DNA of 64,000 nucleotides from Cristatella mucedo. Its lineage: Eukaryota > Bryozoa > Phylactolaemata > Cristatellidae. The stretch lies in the NCBI GenBank assembly GCA_009760855.2, contig WPIO01000030.1:4223001-4287000 (forward strand). The letters run 5' to 3'. Within the stretch, counting starts at the first letter, position 1; each line of letters starts with the position of its first letter. The position numbers were made by a program, and so were the translations under genes. Shown here one piece after another: positions 22,281-35,200 of the stretch. The notes under the pieces were generated by a model. The model ran no database searches and had not been told where the DNA came from. It worked only from the letters and a program-made list of their open reading frames with translations.

Positions 22281-22599
22281 TTTTATATTTTTAAACATTG
22301 CCCTCAGAAATGTGATCAACTGTATTGGTGCTAGGTTTGTCGAGTATGTAATGCTCTCTAAGGCGGGTGCAATTAATTACTGTAGTACTAAATCATGCTC
22401 CAAGCACGTGATCCAGCCTTGCTTCTTATATGGCTTGCATCGAGCTGATATTATCAATTTCGCTTGGAAATCCTGGTATTGCCATGCCGGTTCTATTCTA
22501 GGAAATTTCATTTATCAAATGACGTTTGAGCTCTCATGTGCATTGCAGCCCAATCAAGAAATCCTGAGGCTCCACTAATGGAACCAGGATAGCACCCAA
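22281..22599. other. Unassigned stretch
   Basis: A 107-codon open frame at 22,255-22,578 has no recognisable domain and begins inside the SINE tail. I do not call it a gene. Confidence 0.35.
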
Positions 22600-23060
22600 T
22601 ACAGTTACAGTGTAATATTAATAAGAATATCAATATCAATGCATTTTTATGGCATCATCAGAGAACTTAATCTCGGTCTAGGCATCTAGCATTTACTGCA
22701 ACGGACGCATGACCTTAGCGTTAGTAGTATTACTACATGCACGGTGTTGACCTGCGAAATATCATTAGTGGTATGTTCACAGTGTCAGCATGGACAGTGC
22801 CAAGGACAAACTTGAAGATCAAATAAATGTTGTGACTAGATGGTGGGTATTTGCTGTCTTAATGTTCTACAAGTCAGGGGATGATATTCGGAAGTTCGTG
22901 CCAAGATATGGAAGCGTACAAACTAAAGGCACTGTCTCCGAAAGATGCAAGGCTGTTTTGAGGCTCAGCTTTTTTATTTAGGTCAAAAGAGCAAGTAATG
23001 CGATGTTTAGTCTTTTTGGGGACTGGTTCTGATAGGTTGACTGAAACCTGAGAATAAATG
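22600..23060 (-). mobile_element. LINE-A 3' end fragment, diverged
   Basis: The complement of the LINE-A tail (tcagagaacttaatctcggt) follows an aat-rich run. To the right come the complement of the 3' UTR and the RT C-terminal coding end (tcaggggatgatattcggaa, then tggaagcgtacaaactaaag). It is older than most copies. Confidence 0.7.
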
Positions 23061-23984
23061 GGTGGTAAAAGTAAGTCAGAGACCCTTCAATACGACATTT
23101 TCGACGACCAGTTACGGGTGCCTGTATTCTAATCACAGATTAGTCTTGCACTAACAGTTTCCTAGCGAAGCACTCTGCGACAGAAATGTATGCTATTACA
23201 AGTCTAGTCGGGATAGCCACTGTAGATTAAACAATACTCTTCCAACTTAGTACGTACGCGGGTGCAGGCAGAACACTGAAGCTGGTTCGCAGGAACGTGT
23301 AATCTCGCGTGCGCCTGCAGCGCTTCCCCAGACACAACTGCTCTCTACCAGGTTGGCGGTCCCTCCTCGCCCACTCCCTCCCAGCCACAAATCATCCCGT
23401 GAGTTGGCGGGAGGACAAAGCCGGCCCTTGGATAAACCACAGCCGTCAGATCACAGCTGGGCACCGGTCTGTCCCTAGGCCACAGCCACCAGCTGTTTGA
23501 CCTTGGGGTGGGTTAGGGCACTACCAGTCTGCCTGCACTGGCCGTGTGCCGGCGTTCCCAGCGACCTAAATCATGCAGAGAGAACCACAGCCACGCCCCA
23601 TAAGTACGTACGTTCATCCATCACTGACCAAACACGGCGGGAGACATCACAGAAAGGTCAACGTCTTTGGGTTATCCTGGTCTGAGATTTAGAATAGAGA
23701 ATGTAGAAGCAGTCACGAAGCGGCAGCAGCAGAAGGCATAAGCGTTATTTCTGATAAAAAAGATCCTCTTAAGAAAGCGGTCTCACATTCCACATCGAAG
23801 CAGGCTCGGAATCCGCAGGCAGTCGTGTCGAGACGCTTGTCAACCTTGCAGCCATGCTGGCAGTGTCCCGTCTAGCTGCAGCCGGCAATGACCTGATTTG
23901 CACAAGAGACTCATTCTGACACTGTTTTTGTCAATCCAAGAGGCCGACCGGAAAATCATCTCTCTAAAACTGACTAAGACGAGC
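23061..23984. other. Unassigned stretch with a GC-rich segment
   Basis: No gene is recognised. The part 23,285-23,690 is GC-rich with repeated accacagccacc-like words and a stop-broken coding appearance. Confidence 0.4.
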
Positions 23985-25135
23985 CTTTTTAAAATGGTGA
24001 GTGCTGAGTACCTCGTTGACCTCATATTTAGGCATGCTAACATCAACCTGCGAGTTTCTAAAGCACGGAATATCACAGAGTTCGGTGCTTGGTCAACTCT
24101 TTCAACAAATCAGCTCCTTTTCTATACTGATCGAACACAGTTTTATCTGCACAGTCATCCCTCTCAATCTTCATGTAAAATAAACTATCACAACGCTCTT
24201 GATGCATGAAGTGCCGACGCTTGCACTAGGATGACAAAAACCTTTCTAACATTGATTTTCGATAAAAAAGCAGTTTACTGTGGGTATGCTATGGGTTAGT
24301 TACAAGCAAGCTATGGGTAATCCTTGAGTTCCTCGGAAATTGAAAAAACTATTCTTCAATATCTCCTGCGACAGTATTACCTCCGTGGCCTTGGTACGAA
24401 AATTTCATTGTCATGTTTGAAAGTGACATTTCACTAGACTACCATGTCAGCTTCATAGTCAAGCCTGATTACATTTATCTACATACGAGTGAATAAATTC
24501 GGGCCAGCATAGACAGGGATCTAGATTGGTCCGTGAATTTGTGAAATCCCTTAGTAGTTTCTTGCATTCACTGATTAAAGATCTCCTGTTGTGAGCAAAA
24601 CGGCGTTTAATTTAAGTACAAACATCCGGAGCCTTGCTTGTGTGTCGGAAGCTTAATAGTTTCAACATTCAGCCACTTTACAGAGACCAGCAGTGACTCC
24701 AAACCAAGCAGGATATCTAATCTCGGTTATACCGTTCACTTTGAGATCTCTTCATTCCACTGCTTTAGCCCAGCTTTTTATTACTACTTCGCAATCATGC
24801 TGGACTATGTACCCTCTGCAATTCAGATAAAGTCATTTAGCTTTGCCTCGAACCAACCTGAAATCCATAGAAGACCATTCTCCTAAAGTACGGAACTTAC
24901 TCCCAACTGAAGTCAAGACATCCTGTGACTGTAAGACATTTAAAAACAAGCTAAACATCCATCTCTTCGCCATAAAATTCGCTGGGTTCCTATGTGAACT
25001 GTCCTTTGCATGCTTTCGCGTTAGGGAGACTGTGAATTTTACTACTAAGCATATTGACTAGACTCCTCAAGAGAGTACTACAGTCCCTAGAAAGAGACTA
25101 ATTTCTCTGAAGGTGCTATGCGATTGTATTATTAT
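23985..25135 (+). mobile_element. Old LINE-A relative, RT fragment to 3' tail
   Basis: Degraded RT motifs run in the LINE-A order. A piece reading LLFYTDRTQFYLHSHPSQSS parallels the YADGTQLYLCIDPSQPSS region. Later come the NLLPTEVKTSCD end region and the 3' tail (agaaagagactaatttctct, then attattattt) at about 25,090-25,135. It is much more diverged than the 18.6-kb copy and may be a separate subfamily. Confidence 0.7.
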
Positions 25136-27000
25136 TTTTTCAATTTTTATGTTGCTAAAGAGCTGCCTAATATCTAAGAATGATGAGATAATCTTATACT
25201 TTGAATCTGTACGCATGAAGTAGTCATGCATTTAATAAAAAGACTTGCTATTTCTGCGGCCGTTATCTTAGTCAGCATAGCTCGCTGAAAATCCTGGCTT
25301 AGGAACTGCTGCTTGCATGCATCGCTTTGAGTTCTCTAGCTCTAAAGTTCCAGTGCAAGTCCTTTGATAGAATTCTAAAGACTATAAGAATTAAATTTGA
25401 AGCACGAAGCAAATTGTTCTGGCTTAAGCCAATATTTAAAAGAGCTCACTGAGCTATGGAATGAACTGCTCGAAAATTGTGTTGAACCATCGCTTGCTCA
25501 AACTGGTTGCTGTCAGCATGATTTAGCTGACAATGACAGTCAGAGGCCTAGAGGCCTGTGAAATGAACCTAAAAATAGTCGAATCAAATCGCACCTAGTA
25601 CTGGATTTTAGAATGAAGGCCGATCGGCAAAATGAAAGGCCACTAAATACTCTATGACATTACTTAACGTCTGTCTTGCCATTAGACCAATAAAAAATGC
25701 TGTGGAGTAGCCATTAACCTATTGTTCCCAGGTTATTTTCTCAATTTTGCACCGTTTGCAACGCCCGAGCAGCATTCATTTAAATTGCTTGTTTTTTAGT
25801 ACCAACTGCAACTTACTATTGGTTAGAGTAATTAACGTAATATTTTTAAGTTAAACTTCAGGTATTGAACTTTTTTGGTGTCAAAGCCGGTGCACTCTGA
25901 GAATAAAAAGCAGCTACGAAAAGAATAAGTATTATGTAATATACAATATCAAATTTTCAGTAATAAGTTATATGCTGAACTTACTCTATTTTTGTCTCAG
26001 ATTTCAAAGCCGTGTCTTGGGTAAAGATGGAAGAAGATCAACCTTCACAATTATTGCAGTGATGCAACCAACCTGATTTTCAGTTGATCTTTTCTCAATG
26101 AGTCCTGCTTTTCATTTTAAAAGGTGCAGCAATTGATTGTCCTGCGTCCGGGTGCTTGAAAAAGCATGCTTCTACGGCAGATTTTAGGAGCCTAACTCTA
26201 CCGTACATGTGGGTCCTTATTTAAGTAAATATATCAGAGTTGTTAAAGAGGCTATGCTCATTAACATGGTATTAAAACCTAAGACGATGTGCTTCTGTGC
26301 ATATCCAATATACCAAATGCTGCAAGCAGGTGCAGCGGCTTTCGCGATAGGACGAATCTGTAAACACATCACTAGTCGCTGTGTTAGTCCCTTTTGATGT
26401 TACAATAATACCTATGAGGCCCTTAGCCTTGGGTTCTGGCATATAATCTATATATATTAAGTTATATGAATAGCGCCCTTCGATTACTAGATCACTTTTA
26501 AGGCACTAAAAAGTGCTTGGACGGAATCACCTAAAGCTGGCTGTAAAAATATGCATAGCTGCCAATACAGTCGTAGACACACGAAGAAAACTTTAAAAGT
26601 ACCCGGCTGTTTCTTCGAGCTGCCGGGGCATTTTTGTTTCTTTTAAAATTTCATCCTGTTAACAGTTGTCTGAACTTTACAATGGACTCATTAGCAGGCT
26701 TTGCAAAGATCAAAAATTATATTTTTATACAATTTATTTCGTATCTCTAACTTATTGCTCGATAGTTACAAGCTTAGTTATTTGACGCGCGTAGTTTTAA
26801 AAGCCTAAAAATGAGTGACCGGACCATGCAAATGCTGCTTAGTCTGAAGTGACCAGATTAGCGATAGGTGATATACCGGGAAACAGTTTCGTTCAGAAGA
26901 GACAACCCAAGCCACGGATTTTCGCAACAGCTACACGGGCTTTTACGTACAGACACGGAAAAAGGGTATAATAATTTAGCATAATCTCAAAAGGTCACGA
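25136..27000. other. AT-rich DNA without recognised features
   Basis: No gene, RNA or repeat can be supported. Open frames are no longer than about 62 codons. Confidence 0.5.
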
Positions 27001-27052
27001 TATATATATATATATATATATATATCTCTTTCTCTCTCTCTATATATATATG

Positions 27053-27118
<66 letters not shown>
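27001..27118. repeat. (AT)n microsatellite with a (TC)n core
   Basis: Two AT runs flank a short tctctttctctctc segment. No SINE or LINE tail is obvious at its left edge. Confidence 0.9.
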
Positions 27119-27121
<3 letters not shown>

Positions 27122-27591
27122 GTATCTAGGGACTTCACCTATGCCTCAGGGGTGGAGCTGGTGAACTTATTAGTTAAAGGTGACTACCCAATTCTCCCGC
27201 CTTTGAAAAAGTGGCTGAATTAAAGTCTAGTGAAATACGGTTGTCCAGAAAAGACGTCTCAAAGGCGGATACTAACTCGGTGGTTGTGTTTTAGTCATAG
27301 TACGCACGCATTTTGGCTATGATACGTAGATGAAATTAGGCCGAGTTATATGAGGTGACAATACTGCGATGTACAAACAGGTCACTTTGTGAGAGTACGC
27401 TGGAAGTTCTTGCATATGCTACAGAAAATAGAATGCAGGAACCCATGAGGAGATATGTACTTTTGCATTTTAAAGCAAAACAAAGTTGTCATTGATAAGC
27501 TGCATAGCTTCTTTTATTTCGAAAAAAATAGTTATACTTTTGTCAGTCACACGTGCTGAGAGATTTAATAGAGTTTGACTTCCCAGAAGAA
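27119..27591. other. Unassigned AT-rich stretch
   Basis: Nothing is recognised. Confidence 0.4.
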
Positions 27592-27680
27592 ACAAAGAGC
27601 GAGACAAGTAAAGTGCCTAGAAAGAAATTAAGTTCTTTGAGGGGGCTATATCAATTTTATTCTGATTATTATTATTTAAG
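27592..27680 (+). mobile_element. LINE-A 3' tail alone
   Basis: It shows agtgcctagaaagaaattaa followed by gttctttgagggggctatat and attattatt. This is the terminal part of LINE-A, an extreme 5' truncation. Confidence 0.75.
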
Positions 27681-27689
27681 ATCAGACAC

Positions 27690-28160
27690 CCAGATTAGCC
27701 TACCGATCAGAACTACTCTGCCGCCAGGCCAAGCGCCGTCCTACCCGCAGCTCTGACTCAAATCGTTTAGTTAGACCCCATACGAAAATCAAATCCTTTG
27801 GAGACCGCGCCTTTAGTTCTTATGCTCCCAAAGCCTAGAACTCACACCTGAATGAAGCAACGACATCCGCTGAGATGATTACATTTAAACACAAACTTGA
27901 AACACACCTGTTTATTAGAAAATTTAATGGGTCTTTGTGAGTTGTCCCTTTGTGTGCTATTGCGGGCAGACGCTTTGCTTGCTACTAACCAAGTCTCCGC
28001 ATTGACCCTGCGCACGTCACATCAAACAATTTTATGCTTGATTGTGAATGTTGCCACTAATCATTGTGTTATACTTTCTTTACAGAATCTTTAATGTGCC
28101 TAGAAAGAAATTCAACTCTCTGATGGCCATATACAAGTTAATTATTATTATATTACATAT
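27690..28160 (+). mobile_element. LINE-A 3' end copy
   Basis: It starts in the RT C-terminal region (cagattagcctaccgatcag parallels 'AYLSDLLPH') and continues through the SYAPKA-like segment. The 3' UTR follows and ends in the tail agaaagaaattcaactctct with attattatta. It contains stops and is nonfunctional. Confidence 0.8.
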
Positions 28161-29037
28161 TACCCTTTCAATTGTGTATTGCATTCTTACGATTTTCAAA
28201 GCGTTGTAACTAACAACAGAGGTTCGTGGGGTTACGGTTTGAATAATAACCTTATTTTAATGTTCTTTACATAAACAGAGCTCATTTATAATTTTAGACA
28301 TTGCCTCTTGATAGTGTATTAAATTAGTAGATGCTTGAATGCCCTGGGATTTGGTGTTTAAAGGCAGTGCAATTCGTGGCTCCTGTTCCAAATCATGCCC
28401 CAATCACGCGGTAAAGCATCATTTTAAGAATGATTTTGAAGAAGGCTTTATCAATATTGCTCAGAACCCTCATTTTATATGTCTAGCAATGCTGGTGCAC
28501 TTCTTGGAAATTGTATTAATCAACCACTGCTTGAAGCCCCTTGTTTAACGCAGCCCATCAAGTAATCCCCACCTTCCACTCACAGGATTCTGATATTGTA
28601 TCAAGCATTCAGGCTTTGCTTTACATTCAGGCATTCATTTGCATTCATGCAGAATTTTTAACAATCCAGTGGTACGTGACTTATAATAATAGTAAAGTAA
28701 TAAGTAAAAATACATACATAGTTGGAATGTTTGTGCAACATCTTTAAGTAGGTGTCTCTTTGTATTCTGTTTAACTGTCTATAGGAGAGCATATCAATTA
28801 GTGTGTGGTAGGTAGTACACGTTGTGTCAGTAGAGTAATCTCTGGACACAAAATGCACAAGGGCCCAGCAAATCGTGTACTGAGCTTGTAGATTTTTTCT
28901 GTTTCTTAAACATTATTTAGTCTAAAATATTGTGAAAAATGACTTTGAAATGTAATCGAAAGGTTCATTCCCTCTTACCATTCATTCAACTTATGAAAAG
29001 CAAGGGTTCAAAACTCTCGATTCCGTTCGTGCGTCAG
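28161..29037. other. Unassigned AT-rich stretch
   Basis: No recognised feature. Confidence 0.4.
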
Positions 29038-29236
29038 TGTAGTTTGACATTCTCCAAGCTGCAGGTACGCGATACCAAACAGATCACCGAAGCAGGCTCA
29101 AAGACGTTTATTCACACGGACGCCGTAGTGGGCCAGTACGCGACTGCCCGCCCGGCGTCCTCGACCTGACTCCCCCTGCAATAAATCGCAACAGCTCATA
29201 ATCCAACGACAGTGTCCTAATCTCAAAATAGCCACA
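29038..29236 (-). repeat. 3' LTR of the LTR-G element
   Basis: It matches 30,402-30,644 in the same orientation, with a shared core gtttattcacacggacgccg and cagtacgcgactgcccgccc. It is shorter than its partner because of two indels. Confidence 0.85.
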
Positions 29237-30401
29237 TTCCCCTTTAATCTCAAGATCAAATGGGGCAACAGCAAAACACGGCACTACAACAGTGCTATAA
29301 TAATACATGCCGCCCTGAATTGCCTTCTCATTCAGCGCGAGGCTAGGTAACGGTCGCTCTGAGGAGGCAAGTGAAAGCACGGCCTTTGCTAACTTGCCGG
29401 CTACGTACGGCACGAGCTTTGCCGCATCGCCGAGCCATACAGCTTTCCACCGCACCACCAGTCTCCAATGTGGGACCAGTCTCTGCCACCGCACGGGGCT
29501 TCCGGGCATTCGCCCTAACGCCGGCCGCTGTCTTCTGGGTGCTACTGGTGTCGCATCTCTCGTCACCCGTGAGGCAGATTCCTGGAGCCTCGGCTCCTGT
29601 ACGACTCTCTTTAGCCGCTCCGTCGGCCACGCATTGCGTCATTGCCTTCGGCCTCTCGGCGTATACCTGTTGAGCCTCCTCGACGGGCGTCTAGCTCACG
29701 TCTTCTGCTGGCCCCTCGCGAGTCTCCGCCACCAGTAGCTCGGTAACCGAGTTGACCACAAAGTGCGCCATCATCTGTTGCTGCCACTCCTCGGCCTTTG
29801 TCTCCGACCATTCGGCAAGCATCTCGTGCGCCTTCTCGGCGAGCGTCTCGCCCGCCTCCATAGCGGGCGCTTCACGCACTTCCGCTGACGCTAACGCTTC
29901 GCTCCATGCCGCCGTCTCCTCCGAGACCATTAGCAACGACTCACTGGCTACCGGCGCTGTCTCGCTCTCTACCAGTGCTTTCCCAGCCGTCGCCACCTCT
30001 CTGGCAGACACAGTCCCCTCTCTGGCAGACAGAGTCTCCTCTCGGGCAGACAGAGCCTCCTCTCTGGCAGTCGCAGTCGTCTCTCTGGCATTCACAGCCG
30101 TCTGCCTGCCGGACGCTGCCGTCTCGCTGCCAGACGCTGCCATCTCTCTTCCGGATGATGCTGCCTCTGTGCCGGACGCTGCCGTCTGTGCGCCGGATGC
30201 CTCCGCCTCGCTCGTGGACGCCGCCTCTGCGAGCTCCACCTGCATTTCTGCTGGCTCTGCCTTCGCTGTCCGGCACACCACTGGCATTTGCTGCTACCGA
30301 TTCCGGTAGCTCGTGTCGGCCTCCTCAGTCCGACCAGCGTTTACCTAATCCGAGCGCTAGCCGCGCTTTACCGGCCTCCACCTCCAGCCACCGAAATAGC
30401 T

Positions 30402-30644
30402 TGTAGTTGGACATTCTCCAAGTGGCAGGTATATGATACCACATAGAACGATACCACACAGAACGCCGAAGCTGACTCAAAGACGTTTATTCACACGGAC
30501 GCCGCAACGGGCCAGTACGCGACTGCCCGCCCGGCGTTCTCGACCTGACTCCCTGGACCATTGCCGCCCGTTACTTATATACCACTGCCATAAATCGTAT
30601 AGCCCATAATATAACGACAGTGTCATAACCTCAAAATAGCTACA
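30402..30644 (-). repeat. 5' LTR of the LTR-G element
   Basis: This is the partner of the repeat at 29,038-29,236. It carries a short internal duplication (gataccacatagaac / gataccacacagaac) absent from the other LTR. Confidence 0.85.
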
Positions 30645-31246
30645 ATGAGAATTCAGTATTCAAGGAATTGTCAAACTGAACCCGTCTTTGTCAGCAACTG
30701 AGAAGCTAAATAAATTTGATTTGTCAAACAACTCATCAGTAAATACCGCCATTTAATTTTTCAATTCAGCATTTGCTACAAATCATCTCCGCATGGAAGA
30801 TTTCGCCATTTAAATGATAGTGAATCGCTTTTTTTTATATTTAATGCTACTTTTACACGTAGTTTCTATTGACTATGCTAAGCTTTACATTTTTTATTTC
30901 GGTAACTGAACTTCATAGCTAATTAATTTGAATTCATGCATTAAGACAACCTTGTAAGAATGAAAAAAATGTTGACTATATATTAAATATGTCCCACTGA
31001 GGGATATATTTTTAATTACAGACAACAAAAACCAAACGTTTGGTTTGGTGGATACACCATAGATTGATCATAATTTGTAGCAGGATTACAAAATTACAAA
31101 GATAACGATCTCATACGTGGTCCCAGTCCTCTCGTAAAAGAAACGAGTATAGCTAGGGAACAGTTTCATCCGCTAACAATTCAATGCTAAAAAAATACCA
31201 GCTGATTTAACAGTCTCTTTTTTACAGCGACAGAACAGCTTTTACA
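30645..31246. other. Unassigned AT-rich stretch
   Basis: No recognised feature. Confidence 0.4.
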
Positions 31247-31362
31247 GCTATCAGCACTGCTTGCAGCGGCAATAAAGTATCACTCATTACAGGATTCGAA
31301 TCCACTACCTTGAGGCCGAGGTCATGAAATGCCTTACGTAGTGAGCCATCACGGCTCGCCAA
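31247..31362 (-). mobile_element. tRNA-derived SINE-B copy
   Basis: On the - strand it shows gtgatggctcactacgtaag as the A-box region, tggattcgaatcctg as the B box and the SINE-B body (ccgctgcaagcagtgctgat). It is closest to the copy at the left end of the window. Confidence 0.65.
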
Positions 31363-32279
31363 ATTGCTAACGAAATTCTGTTTCTCTCAGCAGAACTGTT
31401 CAATCGATCTTAATAAAATAACCAAGTATGCACTTATACTGTAAACAAAAGAAAACTCAAATCCAGCTCAAATTAAATTTAGATATAAATACCCACTGGA
31501 AAAATCTTAATCTTGTAAATAGTTAGGCAAGTTTTTTTCATTGTGATTTGCAGCCCTTACCACATGTTCATCATATTTTCAATAAGCTTAATACATTTAT
31601 GCAAGCTGAATCCTAGTCACCAGCATTATATACTTTCACCGTGACCCATTTTATGCTGGAGTCTACACACAGTTGGGAAAAAGTAATGCCCAAGTGAGCT
31701 TTTTCTACAATGGCAGGTCCATCTTCACGAGGCCACTGACTACATGGGTTCCATTTATTACTAGCCGTCGCAAAATAAATAGGAGAAAAGCTTCATTCGA
31801 GCTCACCAGCGGGGCAACACGAGCTATTACAGAGAAATGCCAATGACGCAAGACCCTTGATCCGAGGGCCAACTGCACAATGTTCTTGGAATGGAAAAAT
31901 GCATCGTGCATATAAATTAGCCCATGCTATACGACTACAGCCTGAGCCAGATTTTTAACGCATTCTGAAAGAAAGATACAAAGTAGCTTAGTAGCTATAT
32001 GTTGATCGATGCATGCTCCCACTACCTTGTTATTCTAATTGGTGTACCATCTGACTAGATACAATATTTGCATATCTATTAGAATATTGTAAGGTATAAC
32101 AAGGTATGGTGATTGGTTTCACAAAAACCTCGATATCGTGATGTCTTAAGAGAATGACGAGGCAAATTAATCTCATAAACTGCACGATGCCCAACCGGTG
32201 AGGTGAATACGGAAATTCCGAATAAGATCGATCTCCTAATCGAACTTGGATAGAAAATAACCGCAGTCTCTCAAAACAT
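31363..32279. other. Unassigned AT-rich stretch
   Basis: No recognised gene or repeat. Confidence 0.4.
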
Positions 32280-33030
32280 TTGCGACCTGCCTTTCCGGCT
32301 TTTGTAACTCACAACTTGCGGGTCTACCAGGCTGTGCAATCAGGCGCTTACAGTTGGGGTGAAACGCTGCCGCTAGGGTTGTCTGTTGTGAGCTCTGCCG
32401 TTGCCACATCACACCACTTCTCGCCGACCTGCACCAGCTTCCAATCAAGCAATACATCGACTTTTAAGGTTGTTTCACTCAGTTTAGGTCCTTTCATTTT
32501 CTGGCTCTAAGCTACTAATCAGAACTACTCTCCCACCAGGGTAGGCGTCATACATCCTGCTTTTTGTTTTTACTAAAATTGCTTAGCTGATCAATCAACT
32601 AGCCTTGAGTCCTTTGGAGACCGTGCTTTCAGTTTGTATTCTCCCAAAGCGTGGAACTCACTCCCGACGAAATTCAAGACATCCCTAATTTTGTGACATT
32701 AAAATAGGGTCTAAAACCGCACTTTTTCTAGCAAAATTTGTCGGGTCCTTATGATTTATCCTTCGTGTGCTTATGCTTGCTGGCACTGTGCATACTACTG
32801 CTAATCAAATATAAGTATATACCCACACATATGTATATATATATATGTATATATGTGCGTGCGTGCGTGCGTGATGACACAGTGCATGTCACCTCTAACA
32901 AAGCTATGCTTGTTGAAATGTTGATCTAACTACAAACCATTTTATCATGCTTTCTCTGTAGCATATTGAAAGAGCCAAGAAAACTCTCAAGTCTCGTAGG
33001 GTGCTTTACAAATGTAATCACATTATTACT
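32280..33030 (+). mobile_element. LINE-A 3' part, diverged
   Basis: Starts at the LDFCNSLLAGLP-type region (cttttgtaactcacaacttg). It continues through HHFSPTC-type sequence shared with other copies and the SYAPKAWNSLP region. It ends with agaaaactctcaagtctcgt and a trinucleotide-rich run. A TA/GTGC microsatellite expands within its 3' UTR at about 32,830-32,870. Confidence 0.75.
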
Positions 33031-35200
33031 TATATCAAAATGCAGGCGGCATGAAGTAAGTGTACACATTATGACAACACTATTTGATTTGATTTTCAAT
33101 TCTCTTTGCTCGGCAGATAGCGCCATTTTGGGATGTTTCCCTTCGACCTGAGTTACATCAATAACAGGTAAAGTATGACCTAAGCAAATTAGCAATGATA
33201 AGGTCTTTGTGCAACGTCCTTAAATATCTAAGTCTCTTTCTATTCTATTACAATATGCTATTAAGAAAGCATATCAATTAGTACATGGTGGTACATACAG
33301 TATCAGCAGAGTAATCTCTTACTAAAATAATGCACAAGGATTAAGTAAATAATTGAAGAACTTGTAGATTTTACTGCTTCTTTTTAGATCTCATTTAGAC
33401 TAAAAATATCTTAACATCAGTTGGTGTTGAACTCAAGGGAGTGGATAAATACAAACTCTTAGCAAAGTCTCAAAGTGATTTGCTTCAGGTTAAGATGAAG
33501 TTAGCATCTTCAATGGCGGAGCGGGTAGCGAGACGCCTAACAGGTTGAGCAGTTTCGATTGGCTGGCTGGAGCGAGAGAATGAAGTGACCTAATCTTGGG
33601 TGACCAAATATTCTGGTCGATGCCACTGCTTATGGGGAAGCAGGCACAAATCGGTGAGAAATGACAATATTTACCGACTGTGAGCTTCACGGCATACAAA
33701 CCTAACTGCTGCAGAGGCTACTTCAACCTTCAAGCACGTTATTGCACAGGCGAGTAGACTTGTGAGTAGCAAGTCTCCAAAATCATGACGGAAATTAGAA
33801 ATAAACGTGCAGACTGTGGTAAAGGTAAGGTCACAGTCGTGCAGGGTACATGGTATATTCCTGCAACTGATGAACCATTATTAAAGCTGCAAATCACATT
33901 GCGGATTTCAATCTTCATTCGCGGCTATACAAATAAGGCTTACGATGCGAGCCAAGCTAATACATTTAACTATTTCTTCTAGAAATCATCGAGCTAGTAG
34001 GAGCTACTTACTGGAGCCTTTTTTCTGTGCTTGGATTTGGGAGCTTTAACGGCAGACATTCGTCGGTAAGTACTGAAATTGTTCATATATCAGTCACCAC
34101 TTTCGTACTGAAATGTTTTAAATATAATGCAATATTCGAATACACTGTTTCGTGAATTATTTGTGAGGTCTTTCACGGGAAGCGCGACTTAGCAACGAGG
34201 CTCTTGATGAACGTAGACAAGCGTTTGAAGGCAAAGCTTCATTATCTTCCCTTTTCATGCCACGTTAAAGGTTTTGATAGAAGCGCTATGTGAATTAATC
34301 CTGTTTTAGAATACCAAGAGGCCAAGAAAAGCATTAAAGTTCTAGTACAGCTGTTGTTTCCGTTCATGGGGCGATCCGTGGTGGTGCAAACCTGGTCAGT
34401 GGTGCAGCCCAGCTGGTGGATAACGCACCACATGTAGTATCTGGAGTTGTACAGAATGTTCCAGGCCTTGATAAATGACCACATTGAGAATACAAGCGTG
34501 CGAACGGTGACTTTTATGAGTCGATTTAAAAATTAAATCCGTGATCAATCATATGCAAAGATTTTTTAATTGAATTTGTTTTTTTTCTCGTCCAAGAAAT
34601 GTAAATGGTTTGATTTCCTATGCAATCAGGTAGACGTTTATCCGTTTTAGAACTAATGGTAATATTAAATAATGTTGATGATATTAATAGTGATTCAAGA
34701 GCAGGGTTGAAATAATGAGATGCATGTCTATTCTGAAGAGGTCCTTGTGGTGACTCTTTAACGAAGGCTTATTTAGACAAACGTAAGTGTGAGTAGCGCT
34801 TGTTCTTCGATGCAGAAGTTGGAGTGCATGGCAATGTTAATTGCACTAGCACAAATTTGTATCTTTTCGTAGAATCTTTCTCAAAATATGGAAAAACGAC
34901 AGTAATTTTCTGAGAATCTTGGATGGAGCGTTTCACATTGGTCGGGAAACTGAACCAACCTGTATTAGTTCGCCTACTAAGAACCTGGTTCGCAGCACGC
35001 ACGGTGTATCAGCTGTCACTGGCACAGACGATGCTGTCCAAGGTACAGATGAGATGCAATCTTTTGTTATCACGTGCACCACCGTACTGTTGGATAGAGT
35101 CAGACTGATTACTATACCGTTTTAGTGCTCTAGCAGCAGCATGTGGCAGGAGTGAATTTTCTAGGGGCGCGATTTACCTGACGGCGTTTTGTTCAGCAAA
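33031..35200. other. Unassigned, with one LINE-A scrap
   Basis: About 100 bp at 33,540-33,640 parallels the complement of LINE-A (ggagcgagagaatgaagtga, then cctaatcttgggtgacc). Otherwise I see no gene. Short open frames such as 33,785-33,982 have no recognisable domain. Confidence 0.4.

Larger units (their letters stand above)
29038..30644 (-). mobile_element. Short LTR retroelement with gag-like region only (family LTR-G)
   Basis: Two direct LTRs bound the element: 29,038-29,236 (199 bp) and 30,402-30,644 (243 bp). Both have TG...CA ends (TGTAGTT...). On the - strand a polypurine tract (attaaaggggaa) sits directly before the 3' LTR, which fixes the orientation. The 1.17-kb interior codes for a protein with a heptad-like Ala/Arg/Glu region (repeats such as ALSAREETLSAREG). 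The C-terminal YVAGKLAKAVLSLASSERPL block is shared with 17.23-17.90 kb. No protease, RT or integrase is present, so the element would depend on a helper. By eye the LTRs differ at about 25 of roughly 190 aligned bases plus indels, so it is fairly old. It is broken at a few places. The flanking 5-mers do not form a clear target duplication. Confidence 0.8.

Noticed and set aside
29752-30309. 185-codon + strand frame
   Set aside because: It is opposite the heptad-rich coding strand of the LTR-G element, whose orientation is set by the polypurine tract and LTRs.
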